Of a stretch of DNA of 64,000 bases, positions 1 to 8,943 are shown in pieces. Made by a program: the position numbers and the translations under genes. Origin of the DNA: CAZKBP01 sp964551015 (GTDB lineage: Bacteria; Bacteroidota; Bacteroidia; Cytophagales; Microscillaceae). The notes below the pieces were generated by a model, which saw only the letters and a program-made list of their open reading frames with translations, did no database searches and was not told where the DNA came from. The stretch covers positions 1-64,000 of the forward strand of contig CAZKBP010000006.1 of the NCBI GenBank assembly GCA_964551015.1, read 5' to 3'. Position 1 is the stretch's first letter. Every line of letters starts with the position of its first letter.

Positions 1-2
1 AT

Positions 3-113
3 GGTTCCGAAGGGGCTAAAGGTGGTTCTCGAGGGGGCTAGGGGTGGTTATCGAGGGGGGTCAAGGCGGTTCCGAAGGGGGGTCAAGGGGGTTCCGAAGG
101 GGGGTCAAGGGGG
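3..113. repeat. G-rich 22-bp tandem repeat (five units)
   Basis: Five head-to-tail units start at 3, 24, 46, 68 and 90, and a sixth begins at 112 and breaks off. The unit starts GGTTCCGAAGGGGGG and ends TCAAGG. The first unit is 21 bp and the others 22 bp. The last two units are identical and the first ones are diverged. Runs of four to six G on the plus strand could form G-quadruplexes. The array lies just past the stop codon of the sensor kinase and may extend left of the window. The period, order and divergence are read directly. Any function is unknown. Confidence 0.85.
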
Positions 114-135
114 TTTTTGATGCATTTCACTGATA

Positions 136-3100
136 CTACTTGGCTGCTTGAAACTTAACGATAAAAGTAGCCCCCTGCCCCAGTTCGCTTTCGCACCAAA
201 CCTCTCCTTGCATGGCCTCTACGTATTTTTTGACAATCGAGAGTCCCAGTCCCGTGGCGGGTTCGCCCGCTGTGGGTTGGGCGCTCAATCTTTGGAATTT
301 CCCAAAAAGTCGCGCTTGGTCTTGGGCACTAATGCCAGGGCCTTGGTCAATCACCTTGGCAATAACGGCTCCATTCTGACGCTCTACGCCCAAAGCCACT
401 TGTGCTTGTGGACGAGAAAACTTGAGCGCATTCGAGATTAGATTTTCAAAAACTTGGAGACCGTAATTTCTATCTATTTTGACAATACAATCTGGATTTT
501 GCTCTGCAAAAACAATCCGAATCTGCTTGCGAACGGCCTGATTCGCCATGCTTTCGCAAGCTTCTCGCATGAGGTGACAAAGATTAACGGGCTCCCACTG
601 CAGGTTCATTCGGTTAGATTCTATGGCGTTCATATCCAAAATTTTGGCGATCATGTCGTTGATACGCGCGGTAGAGTCAAGGATTTTTGCTAAGTAGGCT
701 TTTTGCTTAGGGTCAAGGTTTTCGGCATTCAATTGAATCACATTAGCCAATCCGTAGATATGATGCAGGGGATTTCTTAGGTCATGCGCTACGATCCCAA
801 TCAGGTGGTTCTTTTCCATATTCAGTTCTTCCAATCTTTGGTAAGCCTTGGCGTTCTCGAGAGCAATGGAGATAGGAACCACCAAGTTTTTTAAAATATT
901 GAGGTGATAGGATGAATAAGCGTGGGCTTGAAAGCTTTGTACCGTCACCACGCCGATCACTTGCTGCTGTATAATGAGCGGGACATAAATGATCGAGACG
1001 GCCTCCTCTCCCGTGATAGGAGGTAGTTTCTCGTCGATGTATTTTGGGAATTCTTCTTGGTAATTATTCAGTAATACCTCGCGCCGGGTATGAAAGCACC
1101 AAACGGCTAGTCGCTGTCTCTCTTCCAGCGATAAGCTAAAAGGGTTGAGTCTTTGGCCTTGCTCTCTGACTTCCACGAAGTCGAGCTGCTGTAATTTTTC
1201 GTTATAAAAACCCATACCAAATACAGAAGCATCCATGAGCATATTGATATTTTGATAAACCGTATTGATGATATTATCCGTGGAGAGATGCTTGGTAATA
1301 TCTCTACCCATCTCCCCGAGTAGCTTCATATCTTGGTAAGATTGCTCGATACGGGCGTTTTTAGTCTCCAGTTCTTCATTTTTCTGGCGAATTTCGGCCA
1401 AGCCTTTATTAATCTCCCGAGCTAAATATAAATTTTTTCTTCTTAGTCTCAGGGTATTTACTCTCACCATCAGTACCACCAAGCCAAAGGCCAGCAAGCC
1501 ATAAGCGAGATAAGCTCCATAAGTCCGGTACCAAGGAGGGAGTATCTCGAAAGAAAAGCGCGCCACTTCACTTACCTGACCGTAGATATTCTTTGCCCTT
1601 ACTAAGAAAGTATATTTACCCTCGTGCAAATTGGTGTAGTCTTTTTCTAAGCTATTACTCCAAGGCGACCATTCTCCATCCAGTCCGGCTAGCCGATATT
1701 GGTAAACCGTCTTTTCTATCTCTTCGTACCAAGTAGCCGCGAAGCGGAAGCGAATGTTATTATAATCATAAGCAAGCACCGGCGAAGCAGATTGACTCGG
1801 CCAGCTCGCCGCCGCTTGATATTGATTCAGAAAAGTACCCGCAAAAAGCAAGGAATCGCCCCCTTGGCGGTTTTGTACAGAAATAGAGCGCATTAAAGTA
1901 CGGTAGGGATGCCGGAAGTGATCTTGTACCTGAGGCGCATAATGAAATAAGCCACCGCGTGTACCAAATAAGATATTGCTTTGATCGATAGGCGTAATGT
2001 GGCTCATTACATCAATTCTTAGTTTGTAAAAGCGCGTGGTATCCATCTCAGGCGATCGCCCTGATGGTTGCGAAATACAACCCACCGAACCATACTGGAT
2101 AAACCAAAGGTTGCCATTGCCATCTGCTACGATCGGCTGCGCGTAGGTCTTAGCAAATAGCTTGGCATTTAGTTTTTGATCTGGCTCGAAACGATCTCGG
2201 CTAGGATGATAACGATAAATTCCTTCTCGGGTAATAAAGATTAATGCTCCTGCCAGCGAGAGGATGTTATTTCGAGAGTAAGAGGGAAGGCCATCTTGAT
2301 CTGTGAGATGCTTGACCTGCTCCACCTTTTCTAAGTTCTCGTCTAGTTTTATTCTAAAAATTCCCTTGGCATAGTCACTAAACCAAATATAACCAGCTTG
2401 GTCCTCGTGCAGTGCGTGGCAATATTCTCTTACAGAAGCAATATCTCTCTTGAAAAGCCAAGTATCTCCTTTTTTTTCAAGCAAGGAAAGTCCTCCGTCA
2501 ATTTTGCCTAATAAAAGATAGTTTGGGTGTTTTTTTAATTTACTAAACGAAAGTGCCGCCTGATGAGCCACGAGGGTTCGCGCAATGCTATCTTCTATAA
2601 CGAGCACCCCCTCACTATGAGAATAGAGTAAACTATGCTGAAAGCTGAGACAAGACCCAGCGTATCCTTCGGTGTTAGCCACGAGCTTGAACTGCTCTGG
2701 CTCCTCGAGAGGGTCGTGCTTAGGTTGCCAATCTCGGTAAAAAATCCCGCGTGAAGTTCCTACATACAATTTGCCTTGATGCAAAACGGAGTTAATTACC
2801 CGCCCTTCTAGCCCTGAATGCTCGTTGTAGATCGTGAAAGGCGAGTTGATTTCCACGTGTGTAATGCCCATATCCAGAGATAGCCAGAGATTCAAGGCTT
2901 GATCTTGGTAGATACCCAACACGGAGCTATTCTGCAATCCCTGCGGTTGATCTAAGTGCTGAATGGCATGGCCTTGATTATCCGTAATCAGTAAACCCGC
3001 TTGGCGTGTCCCAAAGGCCAGATGATGCTCATCAAGACGGATTCCACAAGTGATGCCCTGCTTGAGCAAGAAGTTTTGTGTGTTCGCAGGAAAATCGGCC

Positions 3101-3825
3101 TCGTAGAGTTTTTGGGCTGTTTTGACGAGAGGGTGATAGAATCTAGGAGGCTGATTTTGGCTCAACCACAGAATTTTTCCTTGAGGATAAGGAATGGCCG
3201 CCCGGACGGGGTCATAGGCATAGATATCTCCTCCGGGAATCTTTCGAAATTTTCCTTGCTCCAGCACTAGCAAGCCATTTTCCCACTCACGTGCGTAGAC
3301 TTGCCCGTGCACCTGAAAAATCTGGTCATAGGTACTGTTGGAGGTCAATACTTGCATTTCGCCATCCCTCCATAAGAAAAGATGTCGTTTTGCTTGAAAG
3401 ATAATTACTCCTTCTGAAACCAGAATATTTGATATTTCCTCAAAATCTCGCTGAGTAGGAGGTATTTTGGCAAGCAGTGATTGGAAAGTAACCTGTCCTT
3501 GGGCGTCGGCACTGAGATATCCGAGTTCGCCATTACTGCCCACATAGATTTTGCCCTTGGGGTCAACGGCCAGCGCGTGTGCCTCGAGGTCGCCAGAGAT
3601 CTTAATCAGATGCCATCGACTACCATCATATTCCAATACACCTGATTTGTTGGCAAAATACATTACCCCTCTCCGATCCTGTACTGCACCGTGGTTTTGA
3701 GCGTGTGCTTTGTAGATGGAGGGTGAATAATTGTTGATAAAAGGAATTCCTTTATTTTTGATCTGTCCTAGAGATACTAAAGAAATTCCTTTTAAAAGGA
3801 ATAAGATTAATAAAATTCTTAGCAT
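136..3825 (-). CDS. Propeller-type sensor histidine kinase (reg_prop/Y_Y_Y-TM-GAF-HisKA-HATPase)
   Basis: Membrane sensor kinase of 1229 residues. An N-terminal signal segment (1-20) leads into a periplasmic beta-propeller built of two-component-regulator repeats (about 40-640), then a Y_Y_Y-like beta-sandwich (about 690-762), one membrane helix (about 768-790), a short coiled coil (795-835) and a cytoplasmic GAF domain (about 840-995). The kinase core follows: HisKA with phospho-acceptor H1014 (HDLRNPL), N box N1128/N1132, DQGPGIS around D1160, and GLGLSIV at 1192-1198. Unlike the hybrid kinases of Bacteroides polysaccharide-utilisation loci, it has no receiver domain and no AraC-type output, so a separate response regulator outside the window is expected. 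No SusC/SusD genes adjoin it, so its ligand cannot be guessed. The start is an ATG followed by a typical signal peptide. Confidence 0.9.
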   Translation of the reverse strand: MLRILLILFLLKGISLVSLGQIKNKGIPFINNYSPSIYKAHAQNHGAVQDRRGVMYFANKSGVLEYDGSRWHLIKISGDLEAHALAVDPKGKIYVGSNGELGYLSADAQGQVTFQSLLAKIPPTQRDFEEISNILVSEGVIIFQAKRHLFLWRDGEMQVLTSNSTYDQIFQVHGQVYAREWENGLLVLEQGKFRKIPGGDIYAYDPVRAAIPYPQGKILWLSQNQPPRFYHPLVKTAQKLYEADFPANTQNFLLKQGITCGIRLDEHHLAFGTRQAGLLITDNQGHAIQHLDQPQGLQNSSVLGIYQDQALNLWLSLDMGITHVEINSPFTIYNEHSGLEGRVINSVLHQGKLYVGTSRGIFYRDWQPKHDPLEEPEQFKLVANTEGYAGSCLSFQHSLLYSHSEGVLVIEDSIARTLVAHQAALSFSKLKKHPNYLLLGKIDGGLSLLEKKGDTWLFKRDIASVREYCHALHEDQAGYIWFSDYAKGIFRIKLDENLEKVEQVKHLTDQDGLPSYSRNNILSLAGALIFITREGIYRYHPSRDRFEPDQKLNAKLFAKTYAQPIVADGNGNLWFIQYGSVGCISQPSGRSPEMDTTRFYKLRIDVMSHITPIDQSNILFGTRGGLFHYAPQVQDHFRHPYRTLMRSISVQNRQGGDSLLFAGTFLNQYQAAASWPSQSASPVLAYDYNNIRFRFAATWYEEIEKTVYQYRLAGLDGEWSPWSNSLEKDYTNLHEGKYTFLVRAKNIYGQVSEVARFSFEILPPWYRTYGAYLAYGLLAFGLVVLMVRVNTLRLRRKNLYLAREINKGLAEIRQKNEELETKNARIEQSYQDMKLLGEMGRDITKHLSTDNIINTVYQNINMLMDASVFGMGFYNEKLQQLDFVEVREQGQRLNPFSLSLEERQRLAVWCFHTRREVLLNNYQEEFPKYIDEKLPPITGEEAVSIIYVPLIIQQQVIGVVTVQSFQAHAYSSYHLNILKNLVVPISIALENAKAYQRLEELNMEKNHLIGIVAHDLRNPLHHIYGLANVIQLNAENLDPKQKAYLAKILDSTARINDMIAKILDMNAIESNRMNLQWEPVNLCHLMREACESMANQAVRKQIRIVFAEQNPDCIVKIDRNYGLQVFENLISNALKFSRPQAQVALGVERQNGAVIAKVIDQGPGISAQDQARLFGKFQRLSAQPTAGEPATGLGLSIVKKYVEAMQGEVWCESELGQGATFIVKFQAAK

Positions 3826-4043
3826 TGCCGTCTATTCGTACAAGCCTTAGGTTATATGGGTTATGGTAAGTGAGAAGCCGTGCAGAGAGATAGAAAAAGT
3901 GCTCTCGTGGCTCAAAATGTTTCGGTGTTTCTCACCTTGATACTAAATTAAAGAAAGTATCCAAGTAATAAAAACGCGAACCCAAGTTTAAAATGCTTGT
4001 CAAATAGAGGTAAGGGAGTAGAATAACGGATTTTCTGGAAACT

Positions 4044-4220
4044 TTATCCTGCTTTTTGCTTATTAGGATCTACCTGAATGCCTAATACATTAGACCAATC
4101 GCTCTCTTGGCCGTTTTCCTGATTTTTTTTCTTAGTGCCCTGAGCGTCTGCTGGTGATTGATTATTTTCAATATCGGCTAATTCATCGATCAGGTTTAGC
4201 TTATTTTTTTTACTTTTCAT
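4044..4220 (-). CDS. Small hydrophilic hypothetical protein
   Basis: A possible 58-residue protein starting at the ATG at 4220. A longer 68-residue version would need the TTG at 4250. The product is Lys/Asn/Gln-rich and highly charged, with no membrane segment and no cysteine. A leucine-containing N-terminal stretch (KLNLIDELADIENN) is followed by a low-complexity KKKNQENGQESD region. The size and the leader-like N terminus loosely recall Bacteroidota peptide-precursor leaders, but there is no Gly-Gly cleavage site, no core cysteines, and no maturase or transporter next to it. It stands alone between two longer minus-strand genes, with gaps of more than 200 bp on each side. It may be a real small gene or a chance ORF. 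Confidence 0.4.
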   Translation of the reverse strand: MKSKKNKLNLIDELADIENNQSPADAQGTKKKNQENGQESDWSNVLGIQVDPNKQKAG

Positions 4221-4489
4221 AATTCTTAACGTTTGTGCTATCTTCTTCAAGACAATTTGTGTATAACCATAAGGATGACTTTGAGTGACAACCCGTGCTT
4301 AGCTAACCGGATAACAAATAAATCTGGAATATTGAAGAAATGCAAGCAAATTTCTATTCATAAGAATAAAAATAGATTAAATAGGACTGGTTTTATATAT
4401 TAACGCACAAAACGAAAAAAAGATCACCAATTTTAAAGAAAATCCCAATATTAGACCAAAGGCCAAGATTGGTTATCCCGGAGATTACA

Positions 4490-5581
4490 CTACTCTATCT
4501 CTATCACCACATCGTCTGTGAGGGGGTGCCCCACACAGGTGAGTACAAAACCTTGCTCTAACTCTTTGGGAGTCAGCGCATCTTCTTCATCTAGTTTGAC
4601 TTGGCCGGACACACATTTCCCCATACAGGCGGTACACATACCACTTTGGCAGGAGTAGGGTAAATCGATATCAAGCGATTGAGCCGTTTCTAGGATGGTT
4701 TTATCGGGTGGAACGGTAAAAACGTGCTCTTCTCCATCATAAATAATTTTTACTTCGCGCGCGACGATTTCTTCGGTGGTGGCTTGGGATTGGTCTTGCC
4801 GTGCTTCGGCTCTTGTTTCGGAGGCTTCTTCGGGGCTTACGCCAAAGCTTTCTTTGCGTAATTTGTCCAAGGGTAAATTAAGCTCGGCAAAAGACTGCTC
4901 AATTTGTTTCATCATGCCGGAGGGGCCACACATAAAGTACTCGGTCTGCGCTGGGTCTAGTTGCGGTAATTTATCCAAAATCTTTTTCAATATTTTGGTA
5001 TTAATTCTTCCTTTGTAGCCCTTGCTCCAGAAAAGGGGTGCTTTCTCGAGTATATGAATGACCCTTACCCGCTCTGGATACTTTTGCTGAAGTGCTTCTA
5101 ATTGATCTTTGAAAATAATACTCTCCTGATTTTGGTTCGCATAGATCAAAGAAATCATAGAGTGTGGCTCAGCCGAGAGGGTAGTTTTAAGAATAGACAT
5201 CAAGGGGGTAATTCCACTCCCTCCTCCCAATAGAATCAAGTGATTTCGCTCGGTTCCGTTGTATTGCCGGGTAAACATGCCCATGGGTTCCAACACCTCG
5301 AGCGTCTGCCCGGCTTCCAGATGATCGTTCAAATGATTGGATACCTTGCCTCCTTGCACTCGTTTGACGGTTACGGCAGGTCGTGCATCTACCAAGGGAG
5401 AGGTACAGAGTGAATATGCGCGTCTCACCTGTTCGCCATTAATCTCTGGCAATAAGGTGAGAAATTGCCCTGCTTTGTAGTTTAGTTTATGCTCATCTGG
5501 ATGCTCGAACTCGATGATGATGGCGTCTTCGGTTTCCCGAATGATATTTTGTACTTTTAATTGATAATGCTGAACACTCAT
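4490..5581 (-). CDS. PaaE/Hcr-type flavin and 2Fe-2S ferredoxin reductase
   Basis: Soluble NAD(P)H oxidoreductase of 363 residues. The FAD-binding barrel carries RAYS at 54-57, the NAD(P)-binding Rossmann half has GGGSGITP at 119-126 and CGP at 218-220, and a C-terminal plant-type ferredoxin domain (about 275-363) has four cluster ligands C311, C316, C319 and C349. This FNR-plus-ferredoxin order is that of PaaE (phenylacetyl-CoA epoxidase reductase), Hcr and similar electron-transfer proteins. No paaABCD or hcp gene is adjacent, so the electron acceptor is unknown. The linker at about 248-272 is acidic and glutamine-rich. Single-gene unit; family assignment is strong, pathway assignment is not. 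Confidence 0.88.
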   Translation of the reverse strand: MSVQHYQLKVQNIIRETEDAIIIEFEHPDEHKLNYKAGQFLTLLPEINGEQVRRAYSLCTSPLVDARPAVTVKRVQGGKVSNHLNDHLEAGQTLEVLEPMGMFTRQYNGTERNHLILLGGGSGITPLMSILKTTLSAEPHSMISLIYANQNQESIIFKDQLEALQQKYPERVRVIHILEKAPLFWSKGYKGRINTKILKKILDKLPQLDPAQTEYFMCGPSGMMKQIEQSFAELNLPLDKLRKESFGVSPEEASETRAEARQDQSQATTEEIVAREVKIIYDGEEHVFTVPPDKTILETAQSLDIDLPYSCQSGMCTACMGKCVSGQVKLDEEDALTPKELEQGFVLTCVGHPLTDDVVIEIE

Positions 5582-5945
5582 AAAGACTAAAAAAAATATA
5601 ATGCTTAATTGGATATGTGAATCTCTTCTGAAACGCTTAGCTTCACTGATTTCATATCATAAACCAAATTCAGAAAATACTGTTCAATCATTAACGGAAA
5701 GAGGCTCATTTTTGACCATGAGATTTCAGTTAAAATATTACTAATTAAATCATTGCAAAATGATGCTAAGCTCAAAACTTTTGAAGAGGCAACGCACCCA
5801 AGACTTGATCCAAACTCAGGAAGAGGTGGTTTGAGAAGTGGTTTGTGGAAACACAAGTCACGATGATAAAGGAACACCTGAGCCATGATTTCGCTTACGA
5901 ATGACTATTTTGGCCTTGAAATTAAAACCCTAAAATCAATCTCTT
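5582..5945. other. Intergenic stretch with one doubtful minus-strand ORF
   Basis: About 360 bp separate the divergent reductase gene and LOG-family gene. A 93-codon minus-strand reading frame (5605-5886) opens with ATG, but its product has no motif or membrane segment I recognise and its composition does not look like the neighbouring genes. The sequence TATTTTGG at about 5908-5915 resembles the Bacteroidota -7 box (TAnnTTTG) with one mismatch and could promote the LOG-family gene. I see nothing else firm here. Confidence 0.3.
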
Positions 5946-6527
5946 ATGAAAAAAATATGTGTTTTCTGTGGCTCAAATGCTGGGAACAAGCCTGAGTACA
6001 AGGAAATGGCCGAGCAGCTTGGCCGAGAAATGGTAAAAAGGGATTTGTGTCTGGTCTACGGCGGGGGACAAGTCGGTCTGATGGGCGCGATCGCGGATAG
6101 TGTACTCGAGGCTGGTGGGCAAGTAGAAGGGGTAATTCCACAATTTTTGGTAGATCAGGAGGTAGCCCACTCGGATATTAGCGAGCAGATCATTGTTCAC
6201 TCCATGCACGAGCGTAAGCAAAAGATGGCTGAACTAGCAGATGGATTTATCACCATGCCGGGCGGAATTGGCACGCTGGAAGAGTTTTTTGAGACTTTGA
6301 CCTGGTCTCAACTCAAACTGCATCAAAAACCCGTTGCCCTGCTCAATGTGGCTGGTTATTATGATAAATTATTAGATTTCCTGAATGATGCCACCCAAGC
6401 GGGTTTCCTCAAAAAAGAGAGTCTGGAAATCGTTTTAGTGGCTGATCAGATTTCTATACTATTGGATCAAATGCAAGCTTATCAAGATGAACACCCCTGG
6501 CCCGGGCTTAAATCCGACCAAACTTAA
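5946..6527 (+). CDS. LOG-family (TIGR00730) nucleotide 5'-monophosphate phosphoribohydrolase
   Basis: Cytoplasmic Rossmann-fold protein of 193 residues, the normal length for the family. GGGQVGLMG (39-47) and the signature PGGIGTLEE (105-113) identify the LOG/cytokinin-activating group. In characterised members the family cleaves the N-glycosidic bond of nucleoside 5'-monophosphates, releasing the base and ribose 5-phosphate. In bacteria it is often a nucleotide salvage or house-cleaning enzyme rather than a hormone enzyme. The gene is divergent from the reductase on its left. A hairpin with a T-run after its stop (6612-6637) suggests it is transcribed alone. Family certain, physiological substrate unknown. 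Confidence 0.9.
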   Translation: MKKICVFCGSNAGNKPEYKEMAEQLGREMVKRDLCLVYGGGQVGLMGAIADSVLEAGGQVEGVIPQFLVDQEVAHSDISEQIIVHSMHERKQKMAELADGFITMPGGIGTLEEFFETLTWSQLKLHQKPVALLNVAGYYDKLLDFLNDATQAGFLKKESLEIVLVADQISILLDQMQAYQDEHPWPGLKSDQT

Positions 6528-6611
6528 GGTCTGTAGGTAAGATTTCGTATTAAATCCCTTCATATTTATAATATTTGAGAGAAAAGCACTGATTTTGTTT
6601 TTTTATGAGAC

Positions 6612-6637
6612 TTGTGGTCGCAATTGCCACAATTTTT
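6612..6637 (+). terminator. Candidate Rho-independent terminator after the LOG gene
   Basis: The arms TTGTGGT (6612-6618) and GCCACAA (6626-6632) form a 7-bp stem with one G-U pair and a 7-nt loop, followed at once by five T. It lies 85 bp after the LOG-family stop and 40 bp before the SulP start. It could instead act as a leader hairpin for the SulP gene. Confidence 0.55.
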
Positions 6638-6678
6638 GCAGATAGCTAACGATAATGTTAATTCGGTTCTAAGCTATT

Positions 6679-8943
6679 ATGCATTTAAACAATACTTTTT
6701 CAATGCCGAAGGATGGATGGCAGGGGCTGCGTAACCATTGGAAATCAGAGTTTTTCTCCGCTTTTTTTGTCTTTACTCTATCACTTCCTTTCGCGATCAG
6801 TTTGGCCTTTGCGGCTCATTTGCCCATTACTTCCGGGCTGATTTCAGCCATTGTGGGCGGCGTTTTGATTACTTTTTTTGGGGGATCACATTTGACCATC
6901 AAATCCCCTACTCTGGCGATGGTTCCACTTATGATTGTGGCCGTACAGACTTTGGGTAGTGGCTATCTGGCTACGGGTTATAAATTTGTTTTTGCCGTGG
7001 TGGCGGTGGCTGGTATTTTACAAATATTGCTAGGGCTTACCAAGATTGGTGAATGGCTCAGTACTATTCCCGAGGTAATCATTTATGGAGTGTTGGCTCA
7101 TATCGGGGTAATTATTTTTACCTATCAGATTCATTATTTGATCGGAGCAGAGCCCAGCACCACCGAGCCTTTGTGGGCACTGCTCGAATTTCCTTCCAAT
7201 TTTATCTACCAGCTCAAGCCCAATATTGCTTTTATTGGGATTACCAGCCTGATTTTGCTCTTTATCTTTGCTTCTTTTAAATACCGTTTGACGAGCATTT
7301 TATCTGGTTCGCTTCTCGTACTAGGTTGGGGTTTGCTGATGAGCTTTTATTTTGATGTAAGGAGCAACGAAGGGGAGGCTTATTTGCTCGAGTTGTCTCG
7401 GAATCAAGCCGATTGGTTCACTTGGCCAGATTTCTCACGAATCCATACCCTCCACTCTATCGAGTTTATCTTAGTAATTGCCTTATTTGGTAGTCTGGAA
7501 ACGATTTTGAATGTGAAGGCCATTGATGCGCTGGACTTTTATCGTAGAAAGTCTTATCTCAATCGAGAACTGATGGCCGTGGGTTTGGGGAATTTAGTCT
7601 GTGGTTTATTAGGGGGAATGCCCTTGATTTCTACCATTTTGCACAGTTCTATTAATGTCAACACGGGTGCCAAGACCCGTTGGTCTAACTTTATCAATGG
7701 CATTTTTCTAATTCTCTTTATGCTGTTTTTGGTCAAGCTCATTCGCTACATACCGGTTGCTTCGGTAGCTGCCATCGTCCTCTATTTCGGTTACTCCTTG
7801 GCTTCTCCCAAATTATTCAAAGACATTCAGCATACGGGCAAAGATCAGCTTTTGATCTTTATGATTACCTTACTTTCATCCCTTGGGGGAGGTATTTTGG
7901 TGGGCTTGTGCGCGGGTTACGTGTCTTATTTGCTCATTTTCTTATGGATCAATCGTGATTTCAAGTCTCTGTTTCGCTCTACGGTCAAGATTGTCAACTA
8001 TGGTAATCAGCGTAGCAAAGTGATGGTGCGTAGTGTGGCGGTGGCTTCCAATTACTTACATCTTAAAAGACAGATCGATCAGATTTCAGAGGGCAGCCAG
8101 ATTTATTTAGACTTCACGAAAAGCCAAATTGTAGATCATAGCTTTTTAGAACTGGTTTATCATCATCCTTACAATTATAATACAACCGAGGGCAGCATAG
8201 AGCTACAAGGCTTAGAAGATCACGATGTAGTTTCTGATCACCCGCTTTCTACCCGCCTTCTGCCTTCTAAGAAGAAGCAAAGGAAGCGTCGTTTGCAGAC
8301 TGATGCCAATCAGTACAACGAAAGACAACTCGATGTACTAGCGGTGGCTGCTGTCAATAATTCTAAGCTTCGCCCCAACTTGACATACGATGGCCATAAA
8401 TTGCAAGGCTTTAGTTTTTCTTTGGGGTATGAGATCAAATACCGCGAAAATAAGTTCAGCAAAAATTTTCAACCCTTGGCGTTTGATAAGTCTTCTAAGA
8501 TTGAATTTTCTGACATATTTCTTTCCAAGGGTTTGCGAATGAGTGAGCAAAGTCTGCATATGTCTGTTATATTGATCTCCAGTCTGCAAGTCTATGTACC
8601 TGCTTTTACCCTGAGCAAAGAAGGTATTTTAGCAAAGGTCTTACAAACCATTGGCTACGAGGACATTGATTTTCGGGCACACCCTACTTTTTCTGAGCAT
8701 TATCTTTTGAAAGGAATGGATGAAAAAGAAATTAGAGCCTTTTTCCGACCAGAACTTATCGAGTATCTGGAAGAGAATCGCGATTTTAATATCGAGAGTA
8801 TGGACAATCAGCTGCTCGTGTACCGAGATATGCGTTTGATGACGCAGGTAGAAATCGAGGATGCGATGTACTTTGTAGAAGGATTATTAAAAATTATCTA
8901 CCAAGAGACTCCAGAAACCTTGGAGATGATTATGGACGATTAG
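6679..8943 (+). CDS. SulP-family anion transporter with STAS-like and extra C-terminal domain
   Basis: Inner-membrane transporter of 754 residues. About 10-14 hydrophobic segments between residues 23 and 425 match the SulP (sulfate/bicarbonate/dicarboxylate) fold, with the family-typical opening KSEFFSAFFVFTLSLPFAI and the region LGGMPLISTI around 311-320. A degenerate STAS domain follows (about 447-512, with IYLDFTKSQIVDHSFLELV). A basic linker (530-540) then leads to a further domain of about 165 residues (590-754) that I do not recognise in ordinary SulP proteins; its HPTFSEHYLLKGMDEKEIR segment recalls DUF3137-type sequences. There is no carbonic-anhydrase fusion. The start may be the first ATG or M9 (6703). 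The stop overlaps the stop of the convergent permease gene. The transported anion is unknown, and the gene is 45 kb from the sulfation genes. Confidence 0.87.
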   Translation: MHLNNTFSMPKDGWQGLRNHWKSEFFSAFFVFTLSLPFAISLAFAAHLPITSGLISAIVGGVLITFFGGSHLTIKSPTLAMVPLMIVAVQTLGSGYLATGYKFVFAVVAVAGILQILLGLTKIGEWLSTIPEVIIYGVLAHIGVIIFTYQIHYLIGAEPSTTEPLWALLEFPSNFIYQLKPNIAFIGITSLILLFIFASFKYRLTSILSGSLLVLGWGLLMSFYFDVRSNEGEAYLLELSRNQADWFTWPDFSRIHTLHSIEFILVIALFGSLETILNVKAIDALDFYRRKSYLNRELMAVGLGNLVCGLLGGMPLISTILHSSINVNTGAKTRWSNFINGIFLILFMLFLVKLIRYIPVASVAAIVLYFGYSLASPKLFKDIQHTGKDQLLIFMITLLSSLGGGILVGLCAGYVSYLLIFLWINRDFKSLFRSTVKIVNYGNQRSKVMVRSVAVASNYLHLKRQIDQISEGSQIYLDFTKSQIVDHSFLELVYHHPYNYNTTEGSIELQGLEDHDVVSDHPLSTRLLPSKKKQRKRRLQTDANQYNERQLDVLAVAAVNNSKLRPNLTYDGHKLQGFSFSLGYEIKYRENKFSKNFQPLAFDKSSKIEFSDIFLSKGLRMSEQSLHMSVILISSLQVYVPAFTLSKEGILAKVLQTIGYEDIDFRAHPTFSEHYLLKGMDEKEIRAFFRPELIEYLEENRDFNIESMDNQLLVYRDMRLMTQVEIEDAMYFVEGLLKIIYQETPETLEMIMDD

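Noticed and set aside
3..113. Repeats as a CRISPR array
   Set aside because: Units are contiguous with no spacers, as are the arrays at 13306 and 31321; no cas gene is present.
4044..4220. RiPP precursor peptide
   Set aside because: No Gly-Gly leader site, no Cys/Ser/Thr-rich core and no maturation enzyme or transporter nearby.
5605..5886. 93-codon minus-strand frame between the reductase and LOG genes
   Set aside because: No motif, no family, unusual composition; not enough to call a gene, so only mentioned in the gap entry.
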